DNA from: DASYQV01 sp036005125
GTDB lineage: Bacteria; Acidobacteriota; Vicinamibacteria; Vicinamibacterales; UBA2999
Reading direction: 5' to 3'
NCBI GenBank assembly: GCA_036005125.1
Contig: DASYQV010000209.1
Span: 1-15,456 of the forward strand
DNA length: 15,456 nucleotides
Below, piece by piece: positions 1-7,268 of the stretch (position 1 is its first letter; the number at the start of each line of letters is the position of its first letter). The notes under the pieces were generated by a model. That model ran no database searches, was not told the DNA's origin, and saw only the letters and a list, made by a program, of their open reading frames with translations. A program made the translations under genes and the position numbers.

Positions 1-285
1 GATTCTGTGGCAATTGCGTGTCCTCCCGCCGACCTGAACGAAGACGGCCTTTACGAGCGGGTCGAGATTTCGCAGCTTACCGGCGGCGCCTCGGCGTGGG
101 GCGATCATGCCCGCAGTGTGGAATTTCGCCTCAACGACAACGACGATCCGTCCCTGCTGCCGTCGACACATGTCTCGCGGTTTCAAGTCGAGCGGAATCC
201 GCAACGCCCGCGATCTCGCCGCCGCGCGACGACCGTTGATCCTCGCACGCGCGTTCCGCGCGGCCCTCCCCTGCTCCCCTCGTGA
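1..285 (+). CDS. Possible 3' end of a gene cut by the window edge (hypothetical)
   Basis: Frame 1 is open from the first base to a TGA at 283-285, so this would be the C-terminal ~94 residues of a longer protein. An internal GTG at 7 is the only early start. The first ~60 residues look protein-like, with an acidic stretch (DLNEDG) and an amphipathic part around WGDHARSVEFRL. The last ~30 residues are Arg/Pro-rich and look like non-coding translation. I do not recognise a family. A frameshifted or decayed gene end, or no gene at all, is equally possible. The sequence upstream of the window would decide it. Confidence 0.25.
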   Translation, partial: DSVAIACPPADLNEDGLYERVEISQLTGGASAWGDHARSVEFRLNDNDDPSLLPSTHVSRFQVERNPQRPRSRRRATTVDPRTRVPRGPPLLPS

Positions 286-329
286 CTATCACGTTCACCG
301 AGCATTTCCTGTGAACTGCTGACCGCCCT

Positions 330-349
330 CGCGATCCCTTGTGATCGCG
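330..349. other. Short hairpin upstream of the radical SAM gene
   Basis: A 7-bp perfect stem, CGCGATC (330-336) with GATCGCG (343-349), closes a 6-nt loop. No T-run follows on either strand, so it is not a typical intrinsic terminator. It lies in the only non-coding stretch between the doubtful first ORF and the gene at 403. Otherwise I see nothing in 286-402 except the ribosome binding site of that gene. Confidence 0.25.
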
Positions 350-402
350 CCGGGCACTACCCGCAGTGGCAGGTGGTCCCGTGAGGCGGAAGGAGTGATG
401 TC

Positions 403-1797
403 GTGCGGATCGTTCTGGCCGATTTACGATCGAGTGAGGGGTTTGTCGTCAAGGACACCGTAGCCGGCGGCTACGGGTCGCGTTTCCGACCATTCTCGCG
501 CGTCACGAGTGTCGTATGCGCCATCAAACAGCGCCTGCTCGCCATGCCGAGCGTGCAGTTGGGATACGTCGCGGCGATCTGCGCTGCGGCAGGCCACGAC
601 GTTGTGTGGACCGATGGAGCGGCGGTCGACGGCGACGTCGCGATCATCCTGACGTCGCTGGTGGATTATCGTCGCGAGGCCGCCTGGGGCCGGGCCCAGC
701 GCGACCGCGGCCTGCGGGTCGGTTTCATCGGGCTCGCGGCGTCGAAGCTTCCCGAGCTCTTCGACGCGCACGGGGACTTCGTCGTCCTCGGGGAGCCCGA
801 GGATGCCATCGGACGACTCGCGCGGGGTGAAAAGCTGGCTGGCCACGTGGTCAGCGAGGCAATCGGCGATCTCGACGCGCTGCCCTTTCCACGATGGGAT
901 CTCGTCGGCGCCCGCGCGAAAGGTCTGTGGTCGCTGCCGATGTACGCCCGGCCGTGGGGCGGCGCAGTCCCGATGCTGGCGAGCCGGGGCTGTCCCGAGT
1001 ACTGCACATATTGTCCACATCGGATCCTCGCCGCGCCTCGCTCGCGGTCCACGACCAACATCTGCGACGAGCTCGAGTACCTCGCTCGCGTGCGACGCAG
1101 GCCGTACGTGGTGTTCCGGGATCCGCTGTTCACCAACGACCGCGATCGGTGCCTGGCCTTGTGCGACGAGATTCGCTCGCGCGGGCTCAGCATCCGGTTC
1201 GAGTGCGAAACCCGTCTCGACCGTCTCGACACGGGTCTGCTCACGGCGCTGCGCGGCGCCGGGCTCGCGGCCGTCAGCTTCGGCGTCGAAACGGTCTCGA
1301 CCGACACGCTCCGGCGCTCGGGCCGTCGCCCGATTCCCGAAGCGCACCAGCGCCGCGTGATCGCCGAATGCGGGCGTCTGGGCATCGTCACTGCCGGATA
1401 CTACGTGTTCGGGTTCCTGCAGGACGACTGGGAATCGATCGCGGCAACGATCGAGTACGCGATCGATCTCGGGTCGACCGTCGCGCAGTTCAAAGTGCTC
1501 ACGCCGTACCCCGGCACCCCGATGTGGCGTCAGCTCGCGCCGCACATTTTCGAGCACGATTGGCAGCGGTTCGACGGATACACCCCGACGTTCCGCCATC
1601 CTCATCTGTCGTCCGAGGAGCTGGTGTTTCTGCTCGGCGCCGCGTACACGCGCTTCTACATGCGCCCGTCGTATCTGGCGAACTACCTGCGGATGCGCCG
1701 CACGCGGCCGTCGCTGCTCGCGCGGCTCGACGAGCGGGTGTCGGCACGCCACGGCCGGCTGGAAAGGGCCGCGATGTCCAGGCCTGTCGCGTGCTGA
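403..1797 (+). CDS. Radical SAM protein with B12-binding-like N-terminal domain
   Basis: The 464-residue protein carries the radical SAM cluster motif C197-x3-C201-x2-C204 (GCPEYCTYC), which binds the [4Fe-4S] cluster that cleaves S-adenosylmethionine. Downstream sequence fits the rest of a TIM-barrel radical SAM domain, including FRDPLF, FECETRLD and SFGVETVS. Residues 1-150 resemble the cobalamin-binding-like domain of the BchE/P-methylase group (PSVQLGYVAAICAAAGHDV), but I see no clear DxHxxG, so B12 binding is unproven. The GTG start at 403 is chosen because GGAAGGAG (388-395) sits 7 nt upstream; the ATG at 398 is out of frame. The gene overlaps the following aminotransferase by 7 nt, so the two are probably co-translated and act in one pathway. 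Substrate is unknown. Hopanoid-type (HpnJ-like), cofactor or natural-product chemistry are all possible. Confidence 0.88.
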   Translation: MRIVLADLRSSEGFVVKDTVAGGYGSRFRPFSRVTSVVCAIKQRLLAMPSVQLGYVAAICAAAGHDVVWTDGAAVDGDVAIILTSLVDYRREAAWGRAQRDRGLRVGFIGLAASKLPELFDAHGDFVVLGEPEDAIGRLARGEKLAGHVVSEAIGDLDALPFPRWDLVGARAKGLWSLPMYARPWGGAVPMLASRGCPEYCTYCPHRILAAPRSRSTTNICDELEYLARVRRRPYVVFRDPLFTNDRDRCLALCDEIRSRGLSIRFECETRLDRLDTGLLTALRGAGLAAVSFGVETVSTDTLRRSGRRPIPEAHQRRVIAECGRLGIVTAGYYVFGFLQDDWESIAATIEYAIDLGSTVAQFKVLTPYPGTPMWRQLAPHIFEHDWQRFDGYTPTFRHPHLSSEELVFLLGAAYTRFYMRPSYLANYLRMRRTRPSLLARLDERVSARHGRLERAAMSRPVAC

Positions 1798-3026
1798 CTG
1801 CGGTCTCGAGGTACGGCGCCCGGGTGATCCCGAACACGGAGCAGACGATTGACGCGCTCCGGGCAAAGGGGCAACTGGTCCGGGGGCCGCACCTCGCCGC
1901 GTTCGAGCACGCGTTCGCGGCGCGCCTCGGCGCCTCCGATGCCATCACGGCCTCCTACGGACGGATGGCGTTCTATTACCTGCTTCGAGCGCTCGATCTC
2001 CCGAGCGGATCGGAGGTCGTGTTTCCGTCCCTCACGTTCTGGGTGGTTCCGGAGGTGGCCCGGGTCGCCGGACTGACTCCGGTATTCGCCGACATCGACG
2101 CCCGGACGTTCACGCTCGATCCCGACGCGTTCGAGCGGGCGATCACACCGCGCACGCGCGCCGTGGTCCCGACGCACCTCTACGGGCTGCCGTGCGACAT
2201 GGATCCGATCCTCGCCACCGCGCGGCGTCACCGTCTCGCGGTGATCGAGGACTGCGCCCACGCGCTCGGAGCGACCTGGCACGGACAACCGGTGGGCACG
2301 CTTGGCGACGCGAGCTTCTTCAGCTTCCAGTTGCTCAAGCCGCTCAACACGTACGGCGGGGGCATGGCGGTCACGAGCGATCGCAGCCTTGCCGCGCGCG
2401 TTCGCGCGCTCGCGGAAGCCGAACCCTGGCCGGCCGAGACCGCCGTCGTGCGCCGGCTTCGTCTCGGCCAGGTGGAGCGGATCGCGATCCGGCCGCGCGT
2501 GTTCACCTGGTCCCTTTTTCCGGCGCTGTGGGTCGCGTCGTATTTTCAGGCGCGACCCGACGTCTACCTGTGGGAATCGATCCGGCGGCTCGATCCGCTG
2601 CCCGCCGCGTATCGCGAGCGCTACAGCAACGTGCAGGCGGCGCTCGGGCTCGAAGGGCTCGCGCACCTCGACGAGTGGACCGCTCGTACCGTCGCTCACG
2701 CGCACGTCGTCACCGACGCGCTGCGCGGCGCGGGCGTCGAGCTCCCGTGCGTGCCGCCGGGGCGGACGCACGTGTTCTATCAATACGCGATTTATGCGGA
2801 ACGACCCGATGCGGTCGCGCGATACTGCCTCCGTCGCGGCGTTGACACCGAGATGCTTCACGTCGACGTCTGCACGCGGCTGCCGCTGTTCGACGGCGCG
2901 CGTGTACCCTCACCCGGCGCCGACCGCGCCGCCACGGCGATTCAACTTCCCGTCCATGAATCGCTGACCGACGTCGAGGTCGAGCGCGTGGCCGACGTCG
3001 TGCGCCAGGCCGTACTCGATTCCTGA
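1791..3026 (+). CDS. DegT/DnrJ/EryC1 family PLP-dependent aminotransferase
   Basis: This 411-residue protein has the fold-type I pattern of sugar aminotransferases. It shows an SYGRMAFYYLLRAL cofactor-phosphate region, PSLTFWVVPEVARVAGLTPVFADID, VIEDCAHALGA with the pyridine-contacting Asp at about residue 154, and SFFSFQLLKPLNTYGGGMA with the likely Schiff-base Lys at about 183. Family members transfer an amino group from glutamate or glutamine to a keto-sugar or related carbonyl. The same frame stays open far upstream inside the radical SAM gene, but that part is a shadow. GTG 1791 overlaps the preceding stop and is taken as the start. GTG 1824 is a real alternative, since neither has a strong ribosome binding site. 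The motif reads YGGGM where many family members have GEGG. The product of the pair cannot be named from sequence. Confidence 0.85.
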   Translation: MLTAVSRYGARVIPNTEQTIDALRAKGQLVRGPHLAAFEHAFAARLGASDAITASYGRMAFYYLLRALDLPSGSEVVFPSLTFWVVPEVARVAGLTPVFADIDARTFTLDPDAFERAITPRTRAVVPTHLYGLPCDMDPILATARRHRLAVIEDCAHALGATWHGQPVGTLGDASFFSFQLLKPLNTYGGGMAVTSDRSLAARVRALAEAEPWPAETAVVRRLRLGQVERIAIRPRVFTWSLFPALWVASYFQARPDVYLWESIRRLDPLPAAYRERYSNVQAALGLEGLAHLDEWTARTVAHAHVVTDALRGAGVELPCVPPGRTHVFYQYAIYAERPDAVARYCLRRGVDTEMLHVDVCTRLPLFDGARVPSPGADRAATAIQLPVHESLTDVEVERVADVVRQAVLDS

Positions 3027-3104
3027 TTCTTGATTCGTGATTCTCGATTCGCGATTTGGGGATCCGATCGGAAATCAAGAATCATGAATCACGAATCATG
3101 AATT
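3025..3104. terminator. Long imperfect inverted repeat of GATTC units between convergent genes
   Basis: The left arm (3025-3057) and right arm (3072-3104) are reverse complements at about 26 of 33 positions, with a 14-nt loop at 3058-3071. Each arm is built from GATTC-containing units spaced 7 nt apart (TTGATTC, GTGATTC, CGATTC and so on). The arms fill almost the whole gap between the stop of the aminotransferase gene (3026) and the stop of the convergent hydrolase gene (3107). A bidirectional transcription terminator is the simplest role. A dispersed repeat element is the alternative. There is no clear T-tract. Confidence 0.55.
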
Positions 3105-3106
3105 CA

Positions 3107-4441
3107 TTACGGAACCGCAATCTTCAACGCGGCGCCGTACAACATCGTGGAATCGTTGTCGCGCGCGGCCCACCGCAGGAGCGTGGCGACATCTTTCTTG
3201 ATCGCGCCCGTGTGAACCGTCCGTCCGTTCACGACGACCTGGACCGGGCGGGCGAAGTCGACGACATCGGGAGACAACAGCAGCGTGAATTCCTGAACGC
3301 CGCGCGTCCTGGCGTCGAACGTGTTTCCGCTGCGGACAACGTCGACGCGCCCCGATGGGTGGTCCCGCGCGTACAGCGTCACGGTCTGCTCCGGATTCGG
3401 ACCAAAGGTGTTCACGTCCTCGAGCTGGACGTCCGACGGCCGCGCGCCCAGTCGATCGATCACGAGCCAGCGCATCCGGTTGTAGCGATCGGTACGCTCG
3501 GTTTCCCACGACAGCCGCTCGGGATGTGCCGGACGTACGTGCGTCCGTACGAATTCCTCGTACCGCGGGCGCTCGTCGGGCCACCAGCTCACGTCGTGGC
3601 CGGCGTCGTCGAACACATGGAACAGCAGCGAGACGCCCGCGCGCCGCATCATGCCCACAAGCGGCGCGACCGATCTGGCGGGATACAGACGATCGCGCCC
3701 TCCGTTCACGATGAGCAGCGGACAGTTGACCATATTGCCGATGAACAGCTCGCCATCCGCGAGGCTCTGCTCGTTCGCAAGCACGCTCGGGTGGCCGTTG
3801 AGCGACATGCAGGCCGACCACGGCGTCGCGAGACGCATCGCCAGGAAAAAGACCCCGGTGCCGCCGTCGGAGATGCCGGAGACGTACACCCGTGAGGCGT
3901 CGATGTTGTAGGCGCGCTTCACCCGGTCGACCAGTTGCATGATGTTGTCCGCGCCGGTCGCCATCCACCACATCGATCCCGACCAGGCGCGCGGGTGCAG
4001 GACGATTTCGGGGACGCCTGGAATGCGGTCGGTGAGCGGCCGGATCTCCGCACCTGCGGCAGGCGCTTCACGTCCGACCCCACCGTGCAGCTGCACGCGC
4101 AGCTGCCACGGCCGCGCAGGATCGTAGTCGGCGGGAATCTCGGCCACGTTATCGAGGGCAACGCCGTCGGCCGTGGAGGGCAGCGAGCGCCGGCCGGTCG
4201 GCTGTGTCGTATAGGTGCGGCCGGCCTTCAGCCGTTTCCAGATCGCGTCGAAGTCGGAGCTGGCGCCAAGCACGCGCGGCACGGCCCGCTCCGCCTCATC
4301 CGGACTCGCCGCGTCCCAGAACGCGCGCAGCGGCGCGTCGAGATCGGCGGGTGTCGATCGTGTCTGGCCGCGCGCCGTGTCACCGAACGCAGCCCAGAGT
4401 GCGAAAAGGAGCGCTATCCCGGGAAGCAGCCATCGTCGCAT
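3107..4441 (-). CDS. Secreted alpha/beta hydrolase (esterase/peptidase-like)
   Basis: The 444-residue protein starts with a typical signal peptide: Arg-Arg, a hydrophobic core, and cleavage near residues 22-26. It therefore acts in the periplasm or outside the cell. A full alpha/beta-hydrolase triad is visible: nucleophile S191 in GISDGG, D250 in NGGRDRLYP and H282 in DAGHDVSWW. An HGG at 119-121 can form the oxyanion hole. Residues ~295-444 form a second, beta-rich region without a motif I recognise. The layout resembles prolyl-oligopeptidase-like or PHB-depolymerase/feruloyl-esterase-like secreted hydrolases, but the substrate cannot be read. It stands alone on this strand, facing the aminotransferase gene across the inverted repeat. 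No Shine-Dalgarno sequence precedes the ATG; see the TAAGAT box for a possible leaderless start. Confidence 0.85.
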   Translation of the reverse strand: MRRWLLPGIALLFALWAAFGDTARGQTRSTPADLDAPLRAFWDAASPDEAERAVPRVLGASSDFDAIWKRLKAGRTYTTQPTGRRSLPSTADGVALDNVAEIPADYDPARPWQLRVQLHGGVGREAPAAGAEIRPLTDRIPGVPEIVLHPRAWSGSMWWMATGADNIMQLVDRVKRAYNIDASRVYVSGISDGGTGVFFLAMRLATPWSACMSLNGHPSVLANEQSLADGELFIGNMVNCPLLIVNGGRDRLYPARSVAPLVGMMRRAGVSLLFHVFDDAGHDVSWWPDERPRYEEFVRTHVRPAHPERLSWETERTDRYNRMRWLVIDRLGARPSDVQLEDVNTFGPNPEQTVTLYARDHPSGRVDVVRSGNTFDARTRGVQEFTLLLSPDVVDFARPVQVVVNGRTVHTGAIKKDVATLLRWAARDNDSTMLYGAALKIAVP

Positions 4442-4447
4442 GGCGTC

Positions 4448-4453
4448 ATCTTA
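4448..4453 (-). promoter_or_regulatory. Possible -10 box for a leaderless hydrolase transcript
   Basis: On the minus strand TAAGAT is followed by six bases and then the ATG at 4441. This TANNNT-N6-ATG spacing is typical of leaderless mRNAs and would explain the lack of a ribosome binding site. No good -35 is visible, and a six-base match of this kind can occur by chance. Confidence 0.3.
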
Positions 4454-4525
4454 CGCCTGAGTGGCTCTCCGGGAGGCCGGGCATGTGGATTGCTGTGATG
4501 AGCTCGCCGCCCCCAAGGAGTGACC

Positions 4526-4738
4526 ATGCCTGAGCAACGAAATCCCGGCCAGAATCCGCCCCAGAATCCGGGTCAGCGGCCCGGTCAGCCGGGTCAGAAC
4601 CCAAGTCGACCCGAACCTGGCCGGCCGCAGAATCCGCGCGGCGCCGAGCAGCAGGGCAACCAGACGCGGAATCCGAATGACCCGGCTCGGCAAGGCAATC
4701 CCAACCCGCCCGGCAGCAAGCCGGATCTGAATCGCTGA
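4526..4738 (+). CDS. Small Asn/Gln/Pro/Gly-rich low-complexity protein
   Basis: A 70-residue ORF begins at an ATG with AAGGAG (4515-4520) 5 nt upstream, one of the best ribosome binding sites in the window. The product is almost entirely N, Q, P, G and R, with reiterated NPGQ/RPGQ/QNP words and no hydrophobic core, signal peptide or membrane segment. It would be intrinsically disordered and is rich in Arg with few acidic residues, so a binding or stress role could be imagined, but nothing in the sequence shows one. It lies divergently from the hydrolase gene, 84 nt away. It could be a spurious ORF in a biased stretch. The strong start site argues for a real gene. Confidence 0.5.
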   Translation: MPEQRNPGQNPPQNPGQRPGQPGQNPSRPEPGRPQNPRGAEQQGNQTRNPNDPARQGNPNPPGSKPDLNR

Positions 4739-5002
4739 GTATCGTTACCATGCGAGCCGGCGTACGTTTCGACCTTCGCACGTCGACGCTTCACGCGCCC
4801 GGCTGCCTGCAACGGCGTTGACTCACCACTGGTTCCCGCGCGGGTGGTGTGCTCCGTTCGCCGACGCCCGAGCCCGTCGAACGCGAAGGGAGCGCGAATG
4901 ACCAGAGGGCCGCACACGGGCTGCCCTCTGCCGCATCCTGCTCGCGCTTCCAACTCTCCAGTGCTTGCGGTCTGAAGACCCGCGTCTAGATCCCTGGGTC
5001 GC
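4739..5002. other. Non-coding stretch with hairpins
   Basis: I find no convincing gene here. It contains an 8-bp perfect stem, CAGAGGGC (4903-4910) with GCCCTCTG (4923-4930), without a T-run. It also holds the 12-mer GGTCTGAAGACC (4969-4980), which recurs at 12342-12353. A 156-residue minus-strand frame across this region begins inside the following repeat and looks like chance. Confidence 0.4.
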
Positions 5003-5054
5003 AGGCCGCATCTCCAGTCGTAGGCCGCATCTCCAGATGCGGCCCAGTGGAATC
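5003..5054 (+). repeat. Dispersed palindromic repeat, copy A
   Basis: This 52-nt element matches 7178-7229 at 47 of 52 positions in the same orientation. It contains AGGCCGCATCT twice (5003 and 5022) and ends in a perfect 10-bp stem, GGCCGCATCT with AGATGCGGCC (5023-5044, 2-nt loop). A second hairpin, CGGGTCTTC (5054-5062) with GAAGACCCG (5066-5074), follows at once and is not in copy B. The two copies bracket the quinoprotein gene at 5197-7167. Confidence 0.75.
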
Positions 5055-5117
5055 GGGTCTTCATCGAAGACCCGCATCCCGTGCCCGCTCACCGGTCTTA
5101 CAACCACTCCATCAAGA

Positions 5118-5148
5118 TTGCGCCACCGCACCTCAACAGGTGTAGCAT
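5118..5148 (+). promoter_or_regulatory. Weak candidate promoter for the quinoprotein gene
   Basis: TTGCGC (5118-5123) and TAGCAT (5143-5148) lie 19 nt apart and would start a transcript about 40 nt before the ATG at 5197. Both hexamers are poor matches and the spacing is long, so this is only a suggestion. Confidence 0.2.
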
Positions 5149-5196
5149 CGTGCCGGTTCCGGCGGCCACAGCGCCCCTCACGGAGGTCGGCACGTC

Positions 5197-7167
5197 ATGA
5201 CGCGACAACACATCCGGGTCGTCGGACTCCTTGCGCTCGCGGTCGCTGCCTGGACAGCTCAGGTCTCGGGTCAGTTCGGCGCGAAGAACGGTCAGTGGCG
5301 ATCGTACGCGGGCGACAGCGGCAGCACGAAATACACCCCGCTGGATCAGATCACCAGAGAGAACGTGTCCAACCTCCGTATCGCGTGGCGGCGTCCCGCC
5401 GTCGACCCGAGCCTGACGGCGCGTGATCCCTCCCTGCGGTTCTCGAACAACTTCCGCGCCACGCCTCTGATGGTGAACGGGGTTCTGTACAGCCCGAACG
5501 GGATCGGACTGACCGAAGCGTTCAACCCGGCGACGGGCAAGACGATCTGGGTTCAGGAACCAATCGAGTCGAAGGAGCTTCGCGGCGACAGCACGCGCGG
5601 CGTCGCCTACTGGACCGACGGCAAGGACGAACGCATCCTGGTCCAGCGTGGGGAATATCTCTATGCGCTGAACGCGAAGACCGGGAAGACCTATCCGGAC
5701 TTCGGCACACGCGGCCGCATCGATATGAAAGTGGGCCTCGGTCCCCTGATGACCGATTACCGGTGGACCGGCGCGCCGCTGGTCGTGCGCGATGTCGTCC
5801 TCATCGGCACATCGATGACCGACTCTCCGGGACGGATGGAGCAGCCGCGCGGCGACGTGCGGGCGTACGACGTGCGCACGGGAAAGGTGCGGTGGCAGTT
5901 CCACGTGATTCCGCAGGGACGCGAGTTCGGCGTCGAAACGTGGGAAGGCGAATCGTGGGCGTACAGCGGTCAGGCGAACGTATGGTCCATGTTCAGCGCC
6001 GACGAACAGCTTGGCTATGTCTATATGCCGGTCACGGCGCCGACCAACGACATGTACGGCGGCCATCGCCTCGGTGACAATCTTTTCGGTACATCGCTCG
6101 TCTGCGTCGACGTGACGACCGGCAAGCGCGTGTGGCACTTCCAGCTCACCCATCACGATCTCTGGGACTACGACCCGCCAGCGCCGCCGATCCTTGCCGA
6201 CATCACCGTAGACGGCAAGCCGATCAAGGCTGTTGTCCAGGTCACGAAACAGGCGTTCGCGTACGTGTTCGATCGGGTCACGGGCAGACCGGTATGGCCG
6301 ATCGAGGAGCGGCCGGTGCCCAAATCGACGACGCCTGGTGAGAGGGCGGCGGCGACGCAGCCCTTCCCGACCAAGCCGCCGGCGTTCGATCGTCAAGGTG
6401 CGACAATCGACAACCTGATCGACTTCACGCCGGAGCTGCGGGCCGAGGCCATCGAGATCACGAAGCGTTACGTGATGGGTCCGATTTTCACTCCGCCCTC
6501 GATACGGGGGCCGGCGGACACCGACACGAAAGGCACGATCCAGTTGCCCGGGTCCCAGGGCGGCGCCGACTGGCAGGGTGCGGCATTCGACCCCGAAACG
6601 GCGACGCTCTTCGTCCCCTCGGTGACAGCGCCGTTCGTCGCCGACATCGTTGCGGGGAACGCGAAAGAGACGAATCTGCGGTACATCCGAGGCTCGAGGC
6701 GGTGGATCGGCGGACCGCGCGGCCTGCCGTTGTTCAAGCCACCGTACGGACGGATCACCGCGATCGATCTGAACCGCGGCGAGCACCGATGGATGGTGCC
6801 GAACGGCGATGGCCCGCGCAATCATCCTGCAATCAAGCATCTGAACCTGCCACCGCTTGGAAACCCGGGTCGGCCCTCACCGGTGGTGACCAGAACGCTG
6901 TTGTTCATCGGCGAGGGATCGCCCATCATGGCGGCTGGCGGTTCGCGGCTGCCGCCGGACATGCCGAGAGAGATCTCCGTCGGCTACGGCAGCAATCGGT
7001 TCAAGGCAGTGGACAAGTCAACGGGCGAGACGGTGTGGCAGACGGAGCTGCCGGCGGGGACGACCGGCGCGCCGATCACCTATATGTTCGAGGGAAAGCA
7101 GTACATCGTCGTCGCGATCGGCGACCGGGAGCATCCCGCCGAGTACGTGGCATTGGCGCTGCCGTAA
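5197..7167 (+). CDS. PQQ-dependent dehydrogenase, glucose-dehydrogenase-like, secreted
   Basis: The 656-residue protein has a signal peptide (cleavage near residues 22-26) and then an eight-bladed quinoprotein propeller with repeated A-x-D-x-x-TGK blade motifs. HHDLWDYD (319-326) corresponds to HHDLWDMD of E. coli membrane glucose dehydrogenase. D324 and K351 keep the 27-residue spacing of its catalytic Asp466 and Lys493. The five N-terminal membrane helices of that enzyme are absent, and no CxxCH heme motif or fused cytochrome is present, so a separate electron acceptor is needed. GSQGGADWQGAAFDP near residue 450 is also a family signature. The sugar or alcohol substrate is unknown. The start is supported by GGAGG at 5182-5186, 10 nt upstream. 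The gene converges on the second quinoprotein operon across repeat copy B. Some acidobacterial quinoproteins come from genomes without PQQ synthesis, so cofactor loading is not certain. Confidence 0.88.
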   Translation: MTRQHIRVVGLLALAVAAWTAQVSGQFGAKNGQWRSYAGDSGSTKYTPLDQITRENVSNLRIAWRRPAVDPSLTARDPSLRFSNNFRATPLMVNGVLYSPNGIGLTEAFNPATGKTIWVQEPIESKELRGDSTRGVAYWTDGKDERILVQRGEYLYALNAKTGKTYPDFGTRGRIDMKVGLGPLMTDYRWTGAPLVVRDVVLIGTSMTDSPGRMEQPRGDVRAYDVRTGKVRWQFHVIPQGREFGVETWEGESWAYSGQANVWSMFSADEQLGYVYMPVTAPTNDMYGGHRLGDNLFGTSLVCVDVTTGKRVWHFQLTHHDLWDYDPPAPPILADITVDGKPIKAVVQVTKQAFAYVFDRVTGRPVWPIEERPVPKSTTPGERAAATQPFPTKPPAFDRQGATIDNLIDFTPELRAEAIEITKRYVMGPIFTPPSIRGPADTDTKGTIQLPGSQGGADWQGAAFDPETATLFVPSVTAPFVADIVAGNAKETNLRYIRGSRRWIGGPRGLPLFKPPYGRITAIDLNRGEHRWMVPNGDGPRNHPAIKHLNLPPLGNPGRPSPVVTRTLLFIGEGSPIMAAGGSRLPPDMPREISVGYGSNRFKAVDKSTGETVWQTELPAGTTGAPITYMFEGKQYIVVAIGDREHPAEYVALALP

Positions 7168-7177
7168 GCACCGATGT

Positions 7178-7229
7178 AGGCCGCATCCTCAGTCGTAGGC
7201 CGCATCTTAAGATGCGGCCCAGTAGAATC
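7178..7229 (+). repeat. Dispersed palindromic repeat, copy B
   Basis: This is the second copy of the 52-nt element at 5003-5054, in the same orientation with five mismatches. Two of these change the loop centre from CC to TA, leaving a perfect 22-nt palindrome at 7198-7219 (arm GGCCGCATCTT). It lies in the ~100-nt gap between two convergent quinoprotein genes and could act as a two-way terminator there. Confidence 0.75.
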
Positions 7230-7268
7230 ACCAAAATCAGCGCCGCCCGGCCTACGTCTGTCTTCGTT

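Noticed and set aside
894..1790. N-terminal extension of the aminotransferase (same open frame)
   Set aside because: It lies inside the radical SAM gene and its translation is Arg-rich with no domain; aminotransferase homology begins after 1791.
424..1866. 480-residue minus-strand ORF
   Set aside because: Antisense shadow of the radical SAM gene; Arg/His/Pro-rich, with no motif, while the + strand has the CxxxCxxC motif.
3056..3895. 279-residue plus-strand ORF beginning in the inverted repeat
   Set aside because: Antisense to the hydrolase gene, which has a signal peptide and a full catalytic triad.
4594..5064. 156-residue minus-strand ORF in the gap before the quinoprotein gene
   Set aside because: It begins inside repeat copy A and runs antisense to the small ORF; composition is not protein-like.
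6153..6176. Lanthanide use by the glucose-dehydrogenase-like quinoprotein from its WDYD
   Set aside because: E. coli-type glucose dehydrogenases also have WDMD at this place, so the Asp-x-Asp pattern does not mark lanthanide use in this branch.
5098..6840. 580-residue minus-strand ORF
   Set aside because: Shadow of the glucose-dehydrogenase-like gene, whose catalytic motifs are clear on the + strand.
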